This document shows positions 12,061 through 25,361 of a DNA stretch of 64,000 nucleotides, piece after piece. The stretch comes from Coleophoma eucalyptorum (Eukaryota > Ascomycota > Leotiomycetes > Helotiales > Dermateaceae): assembly GCA_026120035.1 (NCBI GenBank), contig JALRME010000001.1:3485909-3549908 (forward strand), read 5' to 3'. Every line of letters starts with the position of its first letter. The stretch's first letter is position 1. Both the position numbers and the translations under genes were made by a program. The notes beneath the pieces are model-generated. The model did no database searches. It was not told the DNA's origin and saw only the letters and a list, made by a program, of their open reading frames with translations.

Positions 12061-12206
12061 AAGAAAAGATTTGTGATTCCAAAACTACAAATTTGTCTCG
12101 TGACACGGTGTGTCTCGGGACACAGGGGCAGACGTTATCTACATTATTACTGTTTTGATATAACTAGATTTATCTACTACTTGACTTCTATCAACATACC
12201 GAATAT

Positions 12207-12743
12207 CTATTTCTTCCACCTCTTGACATATTCTTCCCAGACTCTCCACACTTCATCAGGAACATCGATCAGCACCTTTCCATCTTGAATCACTACCATA
12301 TTATCGCCGACTACACTACCAGCAGGGACAATCTTGATGTGCTCCAATGCCTCACTTTCCAAGAATCTTCTCTCATCAGGCAGTACCACCTCTCGGTAAT
12401 ACTGTTCTCTCCAAGGAGTATCGCCTTCTCCGACCTTTTTAGGCCGTGCCATCTCAGCTAGGGCCTCATCGCTAGGAACTGCAGCCACTCCATCGTATCC
12501 GGAAACATCAAGGGTAGGATCAACAGCAACGGGGTTATGGATCTGAAAAAATTGTTAAGTGCGCTGCAGAACATGGCAAGCTTAAGTTACCTGTGAGTAG
12601 TGGGTCGTGCCATAGTCAAGGAAGAGAGGCACTACTAATGCGGCATGTTTCCTGTACCAGTGATCGGAAAATTGCGCTCGTGTCATATTGGGGTTTCTCT
12701 TCAAGAGCCCCTGGCGCATTGTGGCCGGTGTGGGCCCTGCCAT
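12207..12743 (-). CDS. EthD domain protein
   Basis: Small cytosolic protein of the EthD (ferredoxin-like, dimeric alpha/beta barrel) family. Exons 12743-12591 and 12542-12207 give about 162 residues. The N-terminus MRQGLLKRNPNMTRAQFSDHWY with the following KHAALVVP is the conserved EthD core, and HY near the exon junction is the usual motif histidine region. Splicing with a GTAACT donor and TTTTTCAG acceptor keeps the frame. Fungal relatives occur in polyketide and catabolic clusters, but no synthase is nearby. The start at 12743 is favoured because it precedes the EthD motif by 8 codons; an ATG further upstream would add residues unlike the family. Confidence 0.75.
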
Positions 12744-13939
12744 TGATGATACTGATGGTACGGGCTTATTCGGGGTCTGTAAACAATCCAGCCTCAATTA
12801 GTTCGAACACAGTTGTGACGGCGCCTTCTGTGATACATATAGCAGTTGTCTTAAACTCCAGCAGAGAGATGTGTCTTGTCCAGAAGAAGTCAGCTGATGC
12901 TGACAGGCATAGGTCGTGTTCGCTAAGTCTAAGTTCTGCTGACAGTGCTGGTGGCATTGGATTGTGAGTCACTCGTGTGGAAGACAGGTATTAATGATCC
13001 AACCAAAAGCCATTCTATCTTAGAGTCATACCATTGCATTCGACCTTTCTAGTGTTGTTTCCTGGGAAGGTGGTTAGCCTTTTGCTGTTATGTAATCAGT
13101 CTCCTTTATTGGCGTGTGCCTTTGTTGTTTTGCAGGACAGCGATACGCAAGCTTGCCTTTGCCAAAGTGGAGAGGCGTTTGTGTTCAATGCGCTAATCAT
13201 TAATCATGGGCTCAAATATCTGTTTAAAGGGTAGTTTGTATTAATTTAATTATTTGGGGGTTATCTTCTACACTGCCTTTGAAGTACGAGCTCAAAGGCG
13301 TTTCCATGACAATCCGCACAGAATTAATGCTATGAGCTGTAAAAACTGTTAATATAATTAGGTATAGTTAGCTTAACTACTTCTACTTACGGAACATGCC
13401 CTTCTAATTGGAAGATTAAATAGAGACAAGGAGAATATGCATAGTCTAAGCACCTTTACGTATAACGCTAGTCTTATCTATCTGAAGGAATTCATCAGTA
13501 GCGATGATACATCGATTGGGCTCTGCATGTAGGTAAGTGGATGCATCGTGCGTAGCTGGGATTGGGCCACAATTGTAACAGTGCCCGATAACAAGCAGAC
13601 GAGAAGCCGCTATGGCTGTTGATTCGACTCCAAATTCTACCCCTCATTCCTGCAGGCTGATGCCTATTCAAGGCAAGGATATTTACGATTTTTATTTTCA
13701 GCCTCAATTCAGTGTGTGTACTCCTTCCCTCGCTTTCACTTCTCAAGTGCCTTGTAAATGCTTCTAGGCTCCAAGAATTTGATGGCAACGATCGAGGCTG
13801 CTCAGCCTCCCAACATCCCCACTGATCTACATGATTTGAACGGTCATATACTTGCTTCCAAAATCTATCCAAACTCCAAGTTGTCATTTTTTTATATCGT
13901 ATTGTGCTTCTTCTGAGTTCAGCAATTAAGCTTCGAATC
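12744..13939. other. intergenic, no supported gene
   Basis: Several short frames occur on both strands (for example 12766-12972 and 13495-13941 on the minus strand), but none shows a domain or a coherent splice pattern. The last part is the 5' flank of the NACHT-ankyrin gene. Confidence 0.4.
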
Positions 13940-16900
13940 ATGCCTTTGTCTGAGCTCGATGACTTTGAGGTAATTGATCAGCTAGAGGCCAGTCTCTCGC
14001 AAGGAGAGCTGGCGCAAATCCAAGCATGGCTTCAACCTACAGATTACAATGCTATGTCTGGTGAATTTCGTCGTCATTTATCTTCGCAAACTCCTGGAAC
14101 CGGCTTGTGGATCTGTGAGACTTCGAGATACCAACAGTGGCAGAAATCACTGAATCATGCAAGCCTGTGGATTAAAGGGCCTCCTGGAGCTGGGAAGTCT
14201 GTTACAGCATCATCGCTAATAGCACACTTGCAGAAGACAGAGGGAGTCCCCGTCTTGTACTTCTTCTTCCGACATATAATTTCTGCTAGTCGGCGTCCTC
14301 GGAGCCTAATTCGAGATTTCCTTGCCCAACTGCTTCCCTACTGCTCTCGCCTTCAGGCAACGCTCCAACCACTGATAGGAACTGATCTGGAAGACTTTTC
14401 CGATGAAATATTATGGGAGCATCTCCTGACTGGTCTTGCTTCGACCAAAAAAGTATATTGCATTGTTGATGCCCTGGATGAAATGGAACTTCTACCGAAT
14501 GACGGTTTCCTAGACCGACTCAACAATTTGGCAACGTTTCGACCGAAACATCTGAAGCTTATAATGACCAGTAGGCCAAAACAGGACCTTCAAAGCAGCT
14601 TACGAGATACTTCGATTGTTCATATCAATCTCGAAGATGATCTTATCGGAAAGGATATTGGCCTCTACATATCGTATCGTCTGAAGTATCACATACCACA
14701 GGATGATCAGAAAGAGCTAAGAGATTCTCTGGTATCTATCGTATTGAAACGATCTTCTGGACTGTTCCTCTATGCACGACTCCTCCTAGATCAGATCGTC
14801 CCTAGCCTAGGATCGACTCAGCCAGACATTGAAAGACTGGTCAAGACTATTCCCGTGGGCCTGGAGCAAATGTACAATACCATGCTTTTTCAACAAGCCA
14901 AGTCTTTCAAGGTAGATATTCAAATTCAAGTCTTCCTTCTCGAGATAGCAACGCATTCGTCTCGAGCACTACGAGTAAACGAACTGGCATGTATACTAGC
15001 TTTTGCTTTTCCGCCTTCAATGTTGCCAGGAGCTCCAAAGCTTGTCGCAAGATCAGCATGTGCACCACTTCTTGAAATATCAGAGGATGAGACCGTTCAG
15101 GTCATTCATCACTCATTTACCGAATTTCTACTGAACAGCGATCGAGTTGATGCTGACACGCACGGTAACAATCCGAAATTCCCTGTCCTCAATCCGAATA
15201 AAGTCCATAAAACGTTGTCAAATCTCTGCTTGGACTATCTGAAATCTGGTTGTCTCAGGATGGAAGGGATACCATTACAAGCCAAGCAGGATGAAAGTAC
15301 TATATCTGATTTCACTTGGAGTACACTCTTGGGGGCCCCTAACAAAGCGGACGAATATAACTACCAAGAGGCTAAGCTATACCACCCATTTCTGGAGTAT
15401 GCAGTTGGCAATTGGGCTTTCCATGCCAGCAAGTACGATTTCGAAGATAATGATTTCTTTGAGTCAGTTGCAGGATTCTTAGATCCCAACAGCATCGATT
15501 TCAGGAAGTGGCTGGAGCTTGAGTGGACAAAAGGGTCAAAATCTTTGGAGTTCCAAGTACCGACGCCTCTACATATAGCCGCTTTTGCTGGCCTCACAAA
15601 ATATGCCAGGAATTTGTTGAGCGAAGGAAAATTCACTGTGGATTCCCGTGATGCAGATAATCGCACGCCATTGCACTGGGCCTGCACACGAGGTCATATC
15701 ACAATGGCCTCACTTCTGATCCAAAGTGGCGCAAACCCTGATGCAGAAGACTGTCAAGGCGTGAAACCTATCCACGAAGCAGCACGGAAGAACCATGCGG
15801 TCATTGTAAGAGTGTTGCTCGATACGGGCGTCGATCCACTCACACCAAAGTCGCGCGAGAACAAGAAATTCATGTTTATATGTGGCCAGGTTTCAACAAA
15901 GGGAGAAACAGCTGTCGAATATGCGTACCTTCAAGGCCACACAGATACGATAATGACAATGGTACCATTTATCAAGCCAGAAACCTTAGAAGAAATATTC
16001 TGCCAGTGTTGTCGGTACGGAAAATTCGAAGCTGTGCGAGCTATGCTTGAGAAATTCAGAATATCGCCTAATACAAGATCCAGTGGTGCCACTGCTCTTT
16101 ACCTGGCATGCCGGGCCCATAGTGTCAGTGTCGTACAGTTGCTGCTCGCCAAAGGAGCTGATGTGCATCAGACTTCTCAATGGGTGATAAAGAATAGAAA
16201 CTGTTGTGGTCGTCGCGAACGCAAGGAGCCTTTGAAAACAGTCATTCATGCTGTTATTATTGGTTGGAAGAGTTCCAATCACATTGCATGTCAACAGATC
16301 TTCAGTTTATTGGTCGGTGCTGGCGCAGACCTTGAAGCAAAAAATGCGGATGGGGATACACCTTTGCTCAGTCTATTCCCCGATCGCGACTCCCCTGACA
16401 ATTCTATTATCAAGGTTCTCTTGGAAGCGGGCGCAAATGTGCTCGCTATTGATGAGAAAGGCGATACCGTACTCCACCGCTGTCTTCGTGTCTCACAGGA
16501 TATTCAGACCTTGAGGCTTCTCTTCAAGTATGGAGCTCGTGTTGATTCCATTGGGGATAATGGTGACACAATTATGCATACGGTATTGAGATATTATCGG
16601 GTTCATAACTCTCTATGCATGGTTGATGTTATCAATCTCCTTCTGGAAAAGGGGGCACGCTGTGATGTGGACAACAATCATGGCTCTACTGCAGTAGAAG
16701 ACGCAGTTGTGAATTCTGACTGCAGTATAGAGATATTCACGATGTTACTCCAAGCCTGCTCTGATGCAGGTGTGGTAAATCGCTGCATGTGGAAATTGAG
16801 CTCAAGATCTAGCTCAAACGATACAGCAAACTTCATTCGCGCGCTCCAGAAATTTGGAGCTTCCTTAGAAGATCGTGACAGCAATGGGAGGACAGTTCTA

Positions 16901-19900
16901 CTTGCTAGTGTGAGATATAAAAACTCTTTCAAGGCTTTCATTGCATGTGGTGCAGATATGAATGCTGTTGATTCAGAAGGCAGAGGCGTGTTGCATCATT
17001 ATATTAGCAGTGGCGCCAGCCATGCAAATGATGACCCTCTTCAGAGATTTATAGACATGGTAGATATGGGATTGGATCCAAATCAGGTAATCACTTCAAC
17101 TGAAATTAGAGCTCTGGAGAATTCGCTGATATGTCCACCAGGTCGATTATGACGGAAATACCCTGCTCCACCTGCAAGCGAAACTCTACGATGGCAAGCA
17201 TCTTGACGACGCATTTGTCCAGAAGCTTCAGGACTACGGCATTTCGGTAAATGCCAAGAACAAGTTTGGCATGACTCCGCTCCACGTCCATCTTGAGAAT
17301 TGGAATTTTCACGAGACTAGGAATGTTGTGAGTATGGGCCTTGATGAGCGTTTTCGTGAGCGTTTCGAACTGTCTTTGCTGAAGATCTTCCAAAGGTATG
17401 CATGTTAAGATTTGCTAAATAATTCCCCAAAACTGTCATAAGTCAATTAATAGTTCGCGAGATGTGACAATGGCCTGCCCTATATTCTATATTGTTTTTT
17501 TATCTTTGGAAACATCTTGTCACCAGAAATGGTCCTCAAGGTGACTCCTAGAATATCACCATACAGAGTCTAGCAGTTACAGTACCTCTAACCTATATAC
17601 AGGGGCCGAGAAAGTGTCGATATCAATTCCCAAGATGCTCAAGGCGTGACAATATTACATCTAGCTGCGCTACGATCGGAAACCTGCTTGTTTTACTTGC
17701 TTGGAAAAGGGGCAGATGCTGGTATCTTGACGAAAGAATGGCGAAATATTCTTCATCTGGCTTGCCGAGCACGCCAAAGTAATATTGTTGGATACCTCTG
17801 TCAAGTAAGTCATAATATCATTCATCCACTGCTTTACCACAGCAATTATTTATGGGATTGGGCTCATGTACTCGCCAATACTCTTAAGCATTTTGACTAA
17901 ATTTTCTTACAGACAGGCGATAGGATCATGATCAATCAGCGGGATTCATATGGCCGAACTCCGCTATATGATGCCTGTACATCAGGTTGCCCAGAATCTG
18001 TATATCACCTTCTGAAAGCTGGTGCGAATACCACCATTGTCGATACCATTAAAAGAACCCCTCTTCACGCTTGCGCCGAATTCGCCGACGAGGAGAAGTT
18101 ATGGACACTATTGGCTCGTCGTAATAAAATATCCAGCCATGTCCTCGAGGATCGATTCAGACCATGGCCCGAAATGCCGCCATCCTATGAGCCGTGGTAT
18201 GCATCAAGAAACCATGAGGTAACATCTACACATCAGGGTAACCTCAGTATTGGTCTCATTGTAAATACCCTTCTTTTAGAAGGGGGTGATGCCATGGCAA
18301 CTGACTCTACTAACCAAACACCTCTCGATGTCGCCATTTTGTATGACTGCCAGGAAATGATCCAAATCATGCAATTTTCGACCAAGCTGGTCCAAAAGAA
18401 ATGGATGATAAAACCCACTGATCAAAGACTATCAACCCTTATAGCATTTAAGAGCTTATCCTTATCCACAATGGATCTTCAAGAGCCATCACTCCAGCAG
18501 ATCCGTCGGGATCCATTGACGTATCTCCGGTTCTTTACATTTAATGATGTGGAGCAGATGTCAAACGAAAATGATGATATTCAACAAGTTGATTCAATAG
18601 AATTTACTTCTTTCAGGCAAGCATTGTTGTATATTGCAGCATCAAAGGGCTTCACACCGCTGCTAGAGAGCTTCGGTAACCTGGTTCGCATTAACGAGGA
18701 CCCTAATATTGTTTTCGAACGAATTCAAGAGCTATCTGGAAACTCTGAATATGACCCAAACATCGAATATTTGGCACCAACCCTCCATGTCTTATGTGCT
18801 AGAAAGTTCTCAGGCATGGACATGATCAAGGTTCTCGTTGAGAAGTTAGCTGTTGATGTTAATGCACGTGCCTTGGTCAAACCGTCGGAATGGGCCAAGG
18901 CGAAAGAATTCGTTGCAGGAGGTACTGCTCTCCATGTTCTTGCAAAAGGAAGATACTGGTGGCAACTCGACGCCATCAAATATCTTCTCCAAAGCGGAGC
19001 GAATATTAACTCGGTGAATGAGAAAGGCGAGACACCTCTTCATATAGCGTGCACTGGAGCAAAGTATGAAGACATGAATTGCACACATAATGTCTATGGA
19101 CACTGGAGGATTGAATGTGTCCAAATACTTCTCGATCTAGGAGCCGATCTTAATATTCTTGATAATAGTGGTTTGTCTTGTCTTCATAAGGCCAGCTCTT
19201 CACCTCAGATTATGAGAATCTTGTTGGAACACGGGGCAGATCTTGCTGCTGGGAAATTCTCGCCACTTTTCTCTGCGGTCCAAATTCAATGTCTCGAAAC
19301 ACTCACTATACTGCTCGATGCTGGCATCAGTCCCAATGTTATAGATCATAGCGAAGATAACGAGGGCTTTCAACTGCATTATACGGTAACCAAAATGCCT
19401 CGCTGGGCAATTTTCTGCGCCTCTTTTAGTAATTTACATAACCAACAACCCCAGAATTCGGCGCCATTGGTAAAACTACTCGTAGAGAGAGGAGCAGATA
19501 TTTACGCCCCACTAAACGACAAAGATACTGCTATCCACTATATCTTTGAGTATGGTGCATTCGAAATAGTGCGTGCTTTCCTCGACTGCTCTACCAGGAT
19601 CGATTTCAACACTCGAGACCATTTGGGACGCACCCTTTTCTTGTCTTCGTGTAATTGGAGGGAGTGTCTCCCAGGCTATCAATACCGACATTGGGACGCT
19701 AAAGAGACTGCTCCTTTCCTCCGATTGATTGAACTCGGCGCCAATCCTTTAGTGGTTGATAACGAAGGTCGAAACGCTCTGCATCACCTGTTCAATAATC
19801 CTGAAATGGAAGAAGAGGCAATCGTTCAATTTCTTGCCCATGATGCAGCCAAAACCTTGCTCCATCAAAAGGACGGAAATGGTTTCACGCCCCTTCATTG

Positions 19901-20531
19901 CGCACTTCGGTTCATCCGACCTGCTGCCGTTGAAGTCCTCCTCGCTATGGGCGAAAACTTATTGAGCCCTGACCCAACAGGTGCAACGGCATTGCATCAC
20001 ATTGCAGCACAATGTCTACGTCGTACGCCCTTACTAAGGGGACATCGTTACCAAAATAATTACCAGCCCGAGTTTTATATAGGACTCCGCGCTTTGTGGG
20101 GGAAATTCCTTGCCCTTGGAGGCTCCATTAACGTCCGCGATAAGAAAGGATCACCGCCACTTTTCTACTTCCTGTCATCTAGCGAAACCGTCGACTATTC
20201 TAAATCTTCCGAAGACAGCCGTTGTCATCTTGAAAGCTTTGCCACTTATTTCTCGGAAGAAGTGACCAAAGATCTCGATTTCCATGCCAAAAACAACGAT
20301 GGAGAGAATGCGTTGCACATTATCGCAAGGCGCGAGAGAACTGCGACTGGAAGATCGATGCAGGACAAGACAAAGCATGAATCATCGAAACACGATAAAG
20401 AGTTGTATCAGTTTCTCGTAGGAAAGGGACTGAATCCGTTGGAGGAGGATGAGAGAGGAAGAAGTAGTTTGGATATTGCGGCTGCTTGTGAACAAAATGG
20501 CATTCTGGAGTTATTTCGATATGAGAAGTAG
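13940..20531 (+). CDS. NACHT-ankyrin repeat protein (NLR-like)
   Basis: Very large STAND-type nucleotide-binding protein. Exons 13940-17086, 17142-17395, 17603-17804 and 17913-20531 give about 2,073 residues in frame. The N-terminus has the motif WLQPTDYNAMSGEFRRHL followed by PGTGLW, which precedes NACHT domains in many fungal proteins. Walker A is GPPGAGKS at residues 80-87, and Walker B is VYCIVDALDE near residues 183-192. After a helical stretch to about residue 540, ankyrin repeats (TPLHxA, GADxxxxD) run almost to the C-terminus. No N-terminal effector domain is obvious in the roughly 50 residues before the NACHT-associated motif. Fungal NLRs of this class are linked to self/non-self recognition and heterokaryon incompatibility; a specific role here is inference. 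The ATG at 13940 is preferred over one 12 codons upstream. Confidence 0.88.
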
Positions 20532-21706
20532 TTCGGTAGGGATTTATATGATTTATCATAGATTGCATTGCATACATCAATACTGAAAGGCAAAACATTA
20601 GGAATGTGACCAATAAGGTCGTCTTGTTTTCTCAATATCTTCGATATTGAAAGGTTAAATGAGCTTGCCTGCGCTCTGGATGCATAGGATGAATATTGCA
20701 AATGCTACTTCTTCCCCAATGTGCGCGACCATTCAGAAATTTTGAATATTTCAGTATCTTGGGTCTATACAACCGAGTACTTTATAAAGTAAATCACATC
20801 GAAACCGTTGATTTCCAACTTGTCATGATCGGTACCAGCCTAACCAAATTACGACGAAGAAGATTTGTCACATGATTACCCCACCAGAACACTATCTAGG
20901 AAGGTTTGAACTTTCTTGTCACGGTATTTAATGTCTTCTTATGTACCACCTCTGTACTCTTGAATATTCAATACTTTCTGCATTGTTTGTGTTGAATGAA
21001 CTACCACGGAACTTCGTATCGCGTGGGTCTAGTTACAGGTGTACTGTACCTTAGAAAAGACTCAAAGTTCCCTATAACTAAGAAGACAATTTCCTATCGA
21101 AACCACTTAAGCTACAAGCAACCATAATGCCAGCTGTAGCTCTGATATAGTATTTTGAATTGCGTTCTTAACTCTAGAATACTCAAAGGCTACCATCGGC
21201 TAAATCACAAGATGGGCCACAGTAGTTGTGATATTCTGCGAAGCCTGAGATAGCAGCGTGGAGAACGGCATGAATTCGGCCAAGTTAGCTGTGATGAAAT
21301 TATTCCTTCGCTGATCTTATATACCTTGATGTGAAAAGCAAGATGGTGTGGGTAGCACTCTCTCATGCGGTCTTCCAAGGTTTTGGCCAGCAAGCTCCAA
21401 TAGAGCTGCAGCTCTTCAGCCTCGCGTAAATGTTCTTTATTGCAATGCAGTATTATTCGTCACCTCGTCAGGCTGCCAACAACCTTTCCCCCTCCATTCT
21501 ACTAGGGCTGACGACGCATATGGCGTCAATTCCCCTTATCTATCCGTGCTGACTTGAGAATAAAACGAACCCCAACTGCAATGCAACTCATATATAAGTA
21601 TTTCCTCTCGCTCCCAACCCTATAACTCCGAGGCATTCTGCGTTCCCCCTTAACGTGTCTATCCACAAAGCATCTTCCAAGGCTACGACCAATATCACGA
21701 GCGATC
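20532..21706. other. intergenic with promoter of the PLDc_N gene
   Basis: I see no coding evidence. A TATA-like octamer sits at 21591, 116 bp before the next start codon. Confidence 0.4.
21591..21598 (+). promoter_or_regulatory. TATA-box-like element
   Basis: TATATAAG lies 116 bp upstream of the ATG at 21707, a reasonable distance for a core promoter plus short leader. Confidence 0.4.
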
Positions 21707-22083
21707 ATGTTGCGCGAAACGATTCGTTGGTTTCTGTACCTCTCTTTCTTTTCCTTCACGATGGCTGGAGACACCGTCAAAACAAGCACCTACGAAGACT
21801 GGGCGTATAGCGGAGGTGGCGGAATCATTGGTTTGATTGTTCTTATCCTTGATATAATTGTCATAAGTACGTCAAGATCTTCAAGCCCCGATCTGGAAGT
21901 AGGTTAGGCTAACGTAGGGTTTTAATTCAAGTCGAGATACTGCAATCAAGGCGTAAGCCTATGGACAAGCTACTCTGGTGTCTGGTTGTATTTTTGTTCC
22001 CTGTTCTAGGCTTGATTCTGTACTACCTACTCTCGGAGCGTAAAAAGCACAGTAGCCGGAATCAATATGAAATTCTGCCGTGA
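21707..22083 (+). CDS. small PLDc_N-type two-helix membrane protein
   Basis: About 103 residues from exons 21707-21866 and 21932-22083. It has an N-terminal hydrophobic signal-like segment, a glycine-rich membrane helix (GGGGIIGLIVLILDIIVI), the conserved loop EILQSRRKPMDKLLW and a second helix VVFLFPVLGLILYYL, followed by a basic tail and YEILP. This two-helix arrangement matches the 'phospholipase D-nuclease N-terminal' (PLDc_N) family, which is found as a stand-alone small membrane protein in fungi and bacteria; its function is unknown. The intron (65 nt, GTACGT donor, CAAG acceptor) falls exactly at the end of the first helix, so neither exon is recognisable alone. No catalytic phospholipase domain is present. 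Confidence 0.75.
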
Positions 22084-22931
22084 TTGGAAAGCGGCAAATA
22101 CAGGTGTTGAATTCCATGGAGTCTTGATTTTTTGAAGAAGAGGAGAGATTCGTTATGGTGTACGGTGTGGGTGCTGAGAGAAATGATTATCCAAGAAGAA
22201 TTATATCGCTTATAACCCGTACAACAAGTCGCGATTGACTATAATCAGCAAGACTCCTAAGAGATTGATAGTGATTAGTGTGATCAAGTCCTGGGTGAGT
22301 TAAGCCTCAAGCTTCGGAAAAATGCAACGTAATATATTTGCAGTTGCACTTTAGTCTGTTCTTTCGCCAAAATCCGGAATCACGTGATGATGGCATAAGA
22401 AGCACCAAGAGGACTACTAATCTGCCAATATCTGATCCATTAACAGTCTAAGTACTTAAAATCTTTCAAATTTAATCCTATTCTCTTAAACGTTTCATTG
22501 GTCAACGCTCTGTGCTGTGAACCTCTAAATCTCGAGCTTTTCCATGTCGTTTGTTCGCTTTTGCTGCCTTTATCACCACCGCCAGTCAATCACTCTAACC
22601 CTATTAATTCTTACCTATTCTCTCTACTAGCAGTAACCCAATTTCATCTAATAGCCCATTAGTAGTGAATACTACGACCCTAACAATGTGGTCGAATCTT
22701 TGGAATATCGTCGAGCTCTTTAACTTACACAGGCGAGCAATCGTTTAAGCGGACCTAAACCAATTCTCGATTAGAAAATGTCATAGCTTAATAGTGGGCC
22801 TCGCAAACTTCCAGAAACCTTCTTTCTCGAATCTTTTTTTAGCAAGTTGGAAGATTTCGAGAAGATCGTAATCGGCACCATTACATTTCGACTCGTGAAC
22901 TTCAAGCAACAGATGCCTCCTGTATAAAGCC
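22084..22931. other. intergenic
   Basis: I recognise no gene in this stretch of about 850 bp, which separates two plus-strand genes. Confidence 0.4.
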
Positions 22932-23855
22932 ATGTCTCACAGAAGCTCAGGCCTTATAGCCGCCCACAGACTTGACGGGTCGAAGGCCAATGTCAACACG
23001 CAATCTCCCATAGATAATGCTTCGAAACGGAAACGCAAGAGTCAAACTGATGTGGAATTTAAACATGGAGACGCATCTGCTATACCTTCATTAAAGAAGA
23101 GGAAATCAACTGGCACACCTTTAGTAGCAAAGATACACAAACTTCCTGCTACCAAAGTGAAGATCTCACCCGTCGAAAAGGCAGCAATCCAAAATTATCG
23201 ATCGACAATTAACAAGGTGGATGACAGGCTCCAAGCCTTAGACAAGAAATCCAAGGTCCAGGGGCCGAACTTGAGCTTAGTAACATCAAATGATTACTCT
23301 GTGGCTATAGCAAAATTCATTCCAGATGTCAAAAAACTGTCGAACATGGGAAAGGATGGTGCCGCATGGGCATTCAACTTGCTTTTATACATGGGCGAGC
23401 ACTCATATAGCGACATCACTGCCACTTCTCAGATGAGTCTTAGTGACGGGCAGAAAGAATCATATCAGGCGATGGACGAAACTATGCTGGGCTTGATTGA
23501 AAAAAGAAATCAAAATCCGCGTGCAAACGTGGAACAGGTCGAGGTTAAGTTCGTGCGGAACAAATGGACTGATGCGGATGCAGATGTTGGGATCTTTAAG
23601 ACTGGTCAGCCAAATAAGCAGCAGAGAACCCAGATGGGGATACAGAGGCAAAAATGGATGAAATGCAGGAGCGATGAATTACGAGAGAGAAGGGAACACG
23701 CACAGGATTGGGTTGCGAATGCGTTGGACGAGCTGGTTGAACAACGTGATTGCGTCCCAAATTTGGAACATAATGGCTTTTTCGTCAAAAGCATTACGAG
23801 ACTCAAAGAACTAAGAGCACCAGCGGCTTTAGTAGATGAGAGGCAGTTTGTATAG
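22932..23855 (+). CDS. hypothetical basic protein, possibly nuclear
   Basis: Single-exon frame of 307 residues that I do not recognise. The N-terminal third is rich in Lys/Arg with two clusters (KRKRKS near residue 32 and KKRKS near residue 55) that look like nuclear localisation signals. The middle is mixed helical sequence, and the C-terminal third is charged and helix-prone (LRERREHAQDWVANALDELVE). No Cys/His metal site, membrane segment or enzyme motif is visible. The length, the ordinary composition and the ATG soon after a stop support a real gene, but it could be a lineage-restricted orphan. No function is proposed. Confidence 0.55.
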   Translation: MSHRSSGLIAAHRLDGSKANVNTQSPIDNASKRKRKSQTDVEFKHGDASAIPSLKKRKSTGTPLVAKIHKLPATKVKISPVEKAAIQNYRSTINKVDDRLQALDKKSKVQGPNLSLVTSNDYSVAIAKFIPDVKKLSNMGKDGAAWAFNLLLYMGEHSYSDITATSQMSLSDGQKESYQAMDETMLGLIEKRNQNPRANVEQVEVKFVRNKWTDADADVGIFKTGQPNKQQRTQMGIQRQKWMKCRSDELRERREHAQDWVANALDELVEQRDCVPNLEHNGFFVKSITRLKELRAPAALVDERQFV

Positions 23856-25361
23856 TTCTCTAGAAATCGAATACCACTCCAGAACCAGAATCGGTTTCTG
23901 GTAGAGATGGTAGAGAATACTGTGTCTTGATTCTGAAACTAATCTCTTGGTGGGCAGCCTAAGTTTAATCCGATATCTGACGATAAATTCCATCTCTTTC
24001 ACTTCGAGCTATTTCCGAGATTTCTTCTGTTAATACCTTCTCCCTACAAGCGTATATGCCTGCCCTGTTAGACTTACAGTTGTCTTTGTAACTGAAATGT
24101 ACATGTCCTTCTTTTTCCATTATCTCTTCATTGACAGATCTCAGAGTAGATTTTCACACTCTTGAGAGAACCTTGTCTGTCCGCTTCCTTAGCAAGCCAC
24201 TGAGCAACCTCCTGCTAATAATGCAACCATTTTTATGCAAAATGTTACCCATTGTTGCCTGTGGTTACGGATATTGACCTCTTTCTCACCCAGTCTCAGC
24301 TGAGTCGATTAGGTGCAGTTACAATCTAACCAAATCATGCATATAGATATTCAGCCAGCACACCTTAAGGGCGAATTACAATCTCAGCACCCCGTTCGAG
24401 CTTCAAGGAACCGGGGTCATCCGGTCCGAGTGTTAGAGCCGGTACGTCGGCTGGCCCTAAATAGCTGGGGAACAACCAATTGTGGAGAAAAGAGGCGAGG
24501 GAGAGCGGGATATTTGTCACAGGGATTATGTGGATGTATATGGAAAGGATGATTTAATTTCTGCCCTCGGGGAAAAGTTGGAAGGAGTGAGTCGATGGTC
24601 TTACCGGGGAGCGAGGTCACCGCCTCAATAGTGTCCCACAAGTGCTTTTCATGCAAGGGGCATTCACCACGCGGATAGAGATACCTCATCGTATCAGCGA
24701 TGGCGATAATAAAGATCTGATCCATGTCTCAATAATATCGCGGGCGCGATATCATATATCATCATAAAAGCCACTAAATCTGGAATCGTAGGCACTACAA
24801 TGGTGCATGCCACGGAAAACTTTTATACTTCAATAAATGAGGTCTTGCTTGGAAGCCCAAGAAAGAGAGTACAGAAAAATACCTCCCTATGGATTCGAGC
24901 CAATTTTCAGGGTGGAAAGATTTACTGTAATAATGCTTTTAGAGTGTAAGCTGATGAATAAGACGGGTCACCTTGCCCTACTTCATAGCTTCACGAATTA
25001 AATGCAGAAAGCAAAATCCGACCACTTATTGAAATCAGAGGTTGGTAAGCCGAGGTCGTAAGCCAAACTCGTCAAACCCTGTCACCCCTCCTGCAGCACC
25101 TCCCATATCTGGAAGCTCCTTGTCCCACCTTATCCTTTCGAGTTGGAGCAAATATACGTAAGTTTGACTGGCTATCAACCTTGCACGCTAAAATTCACAC
25201 CCGTGGCACTCGAAGGGATAGTCAGCTCATTCCCCTCATCTGACCACATTGACATCTCCCAGGAAAATCTAACCATACAACCTGGACCAGGAAGTGAACA
25301 CGTGGAAGAACATTGGAATAATTTTCGAGTTACACATATACATCAATACATCAATACAGCA
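23856..25361. other. intergenic, no supported gene
   Basis: A minus-strand frame (24725-24417) and short plus-strand frames occur, but none has a recognisable motif. The right end is the 5' flank of the methyltransferase; a longer open frame there continues upstream of its first ATG without one. Confidence 0.4.

Noticed and set aside
12766..12972. Minus-strand frame upstream of the EthD gene, as a possible first exon
   Set aside because: It ends in a different frame without a suitable donor, and EthD proteins normally start near the chosen ATG.
13495..13941. Minus-strand frame of 148 codons
   Set aside because: It overlaps the start and promoter of the NACHT-ankyrin gene, has no recognisable motif and no splice partner.
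24417..24725. Minus-strand frame with an ATG and a possible GTAAGA donor
   Set aside because: No downstream exon with recognisable coding sequence could be joined, and the translation matches no family I know.
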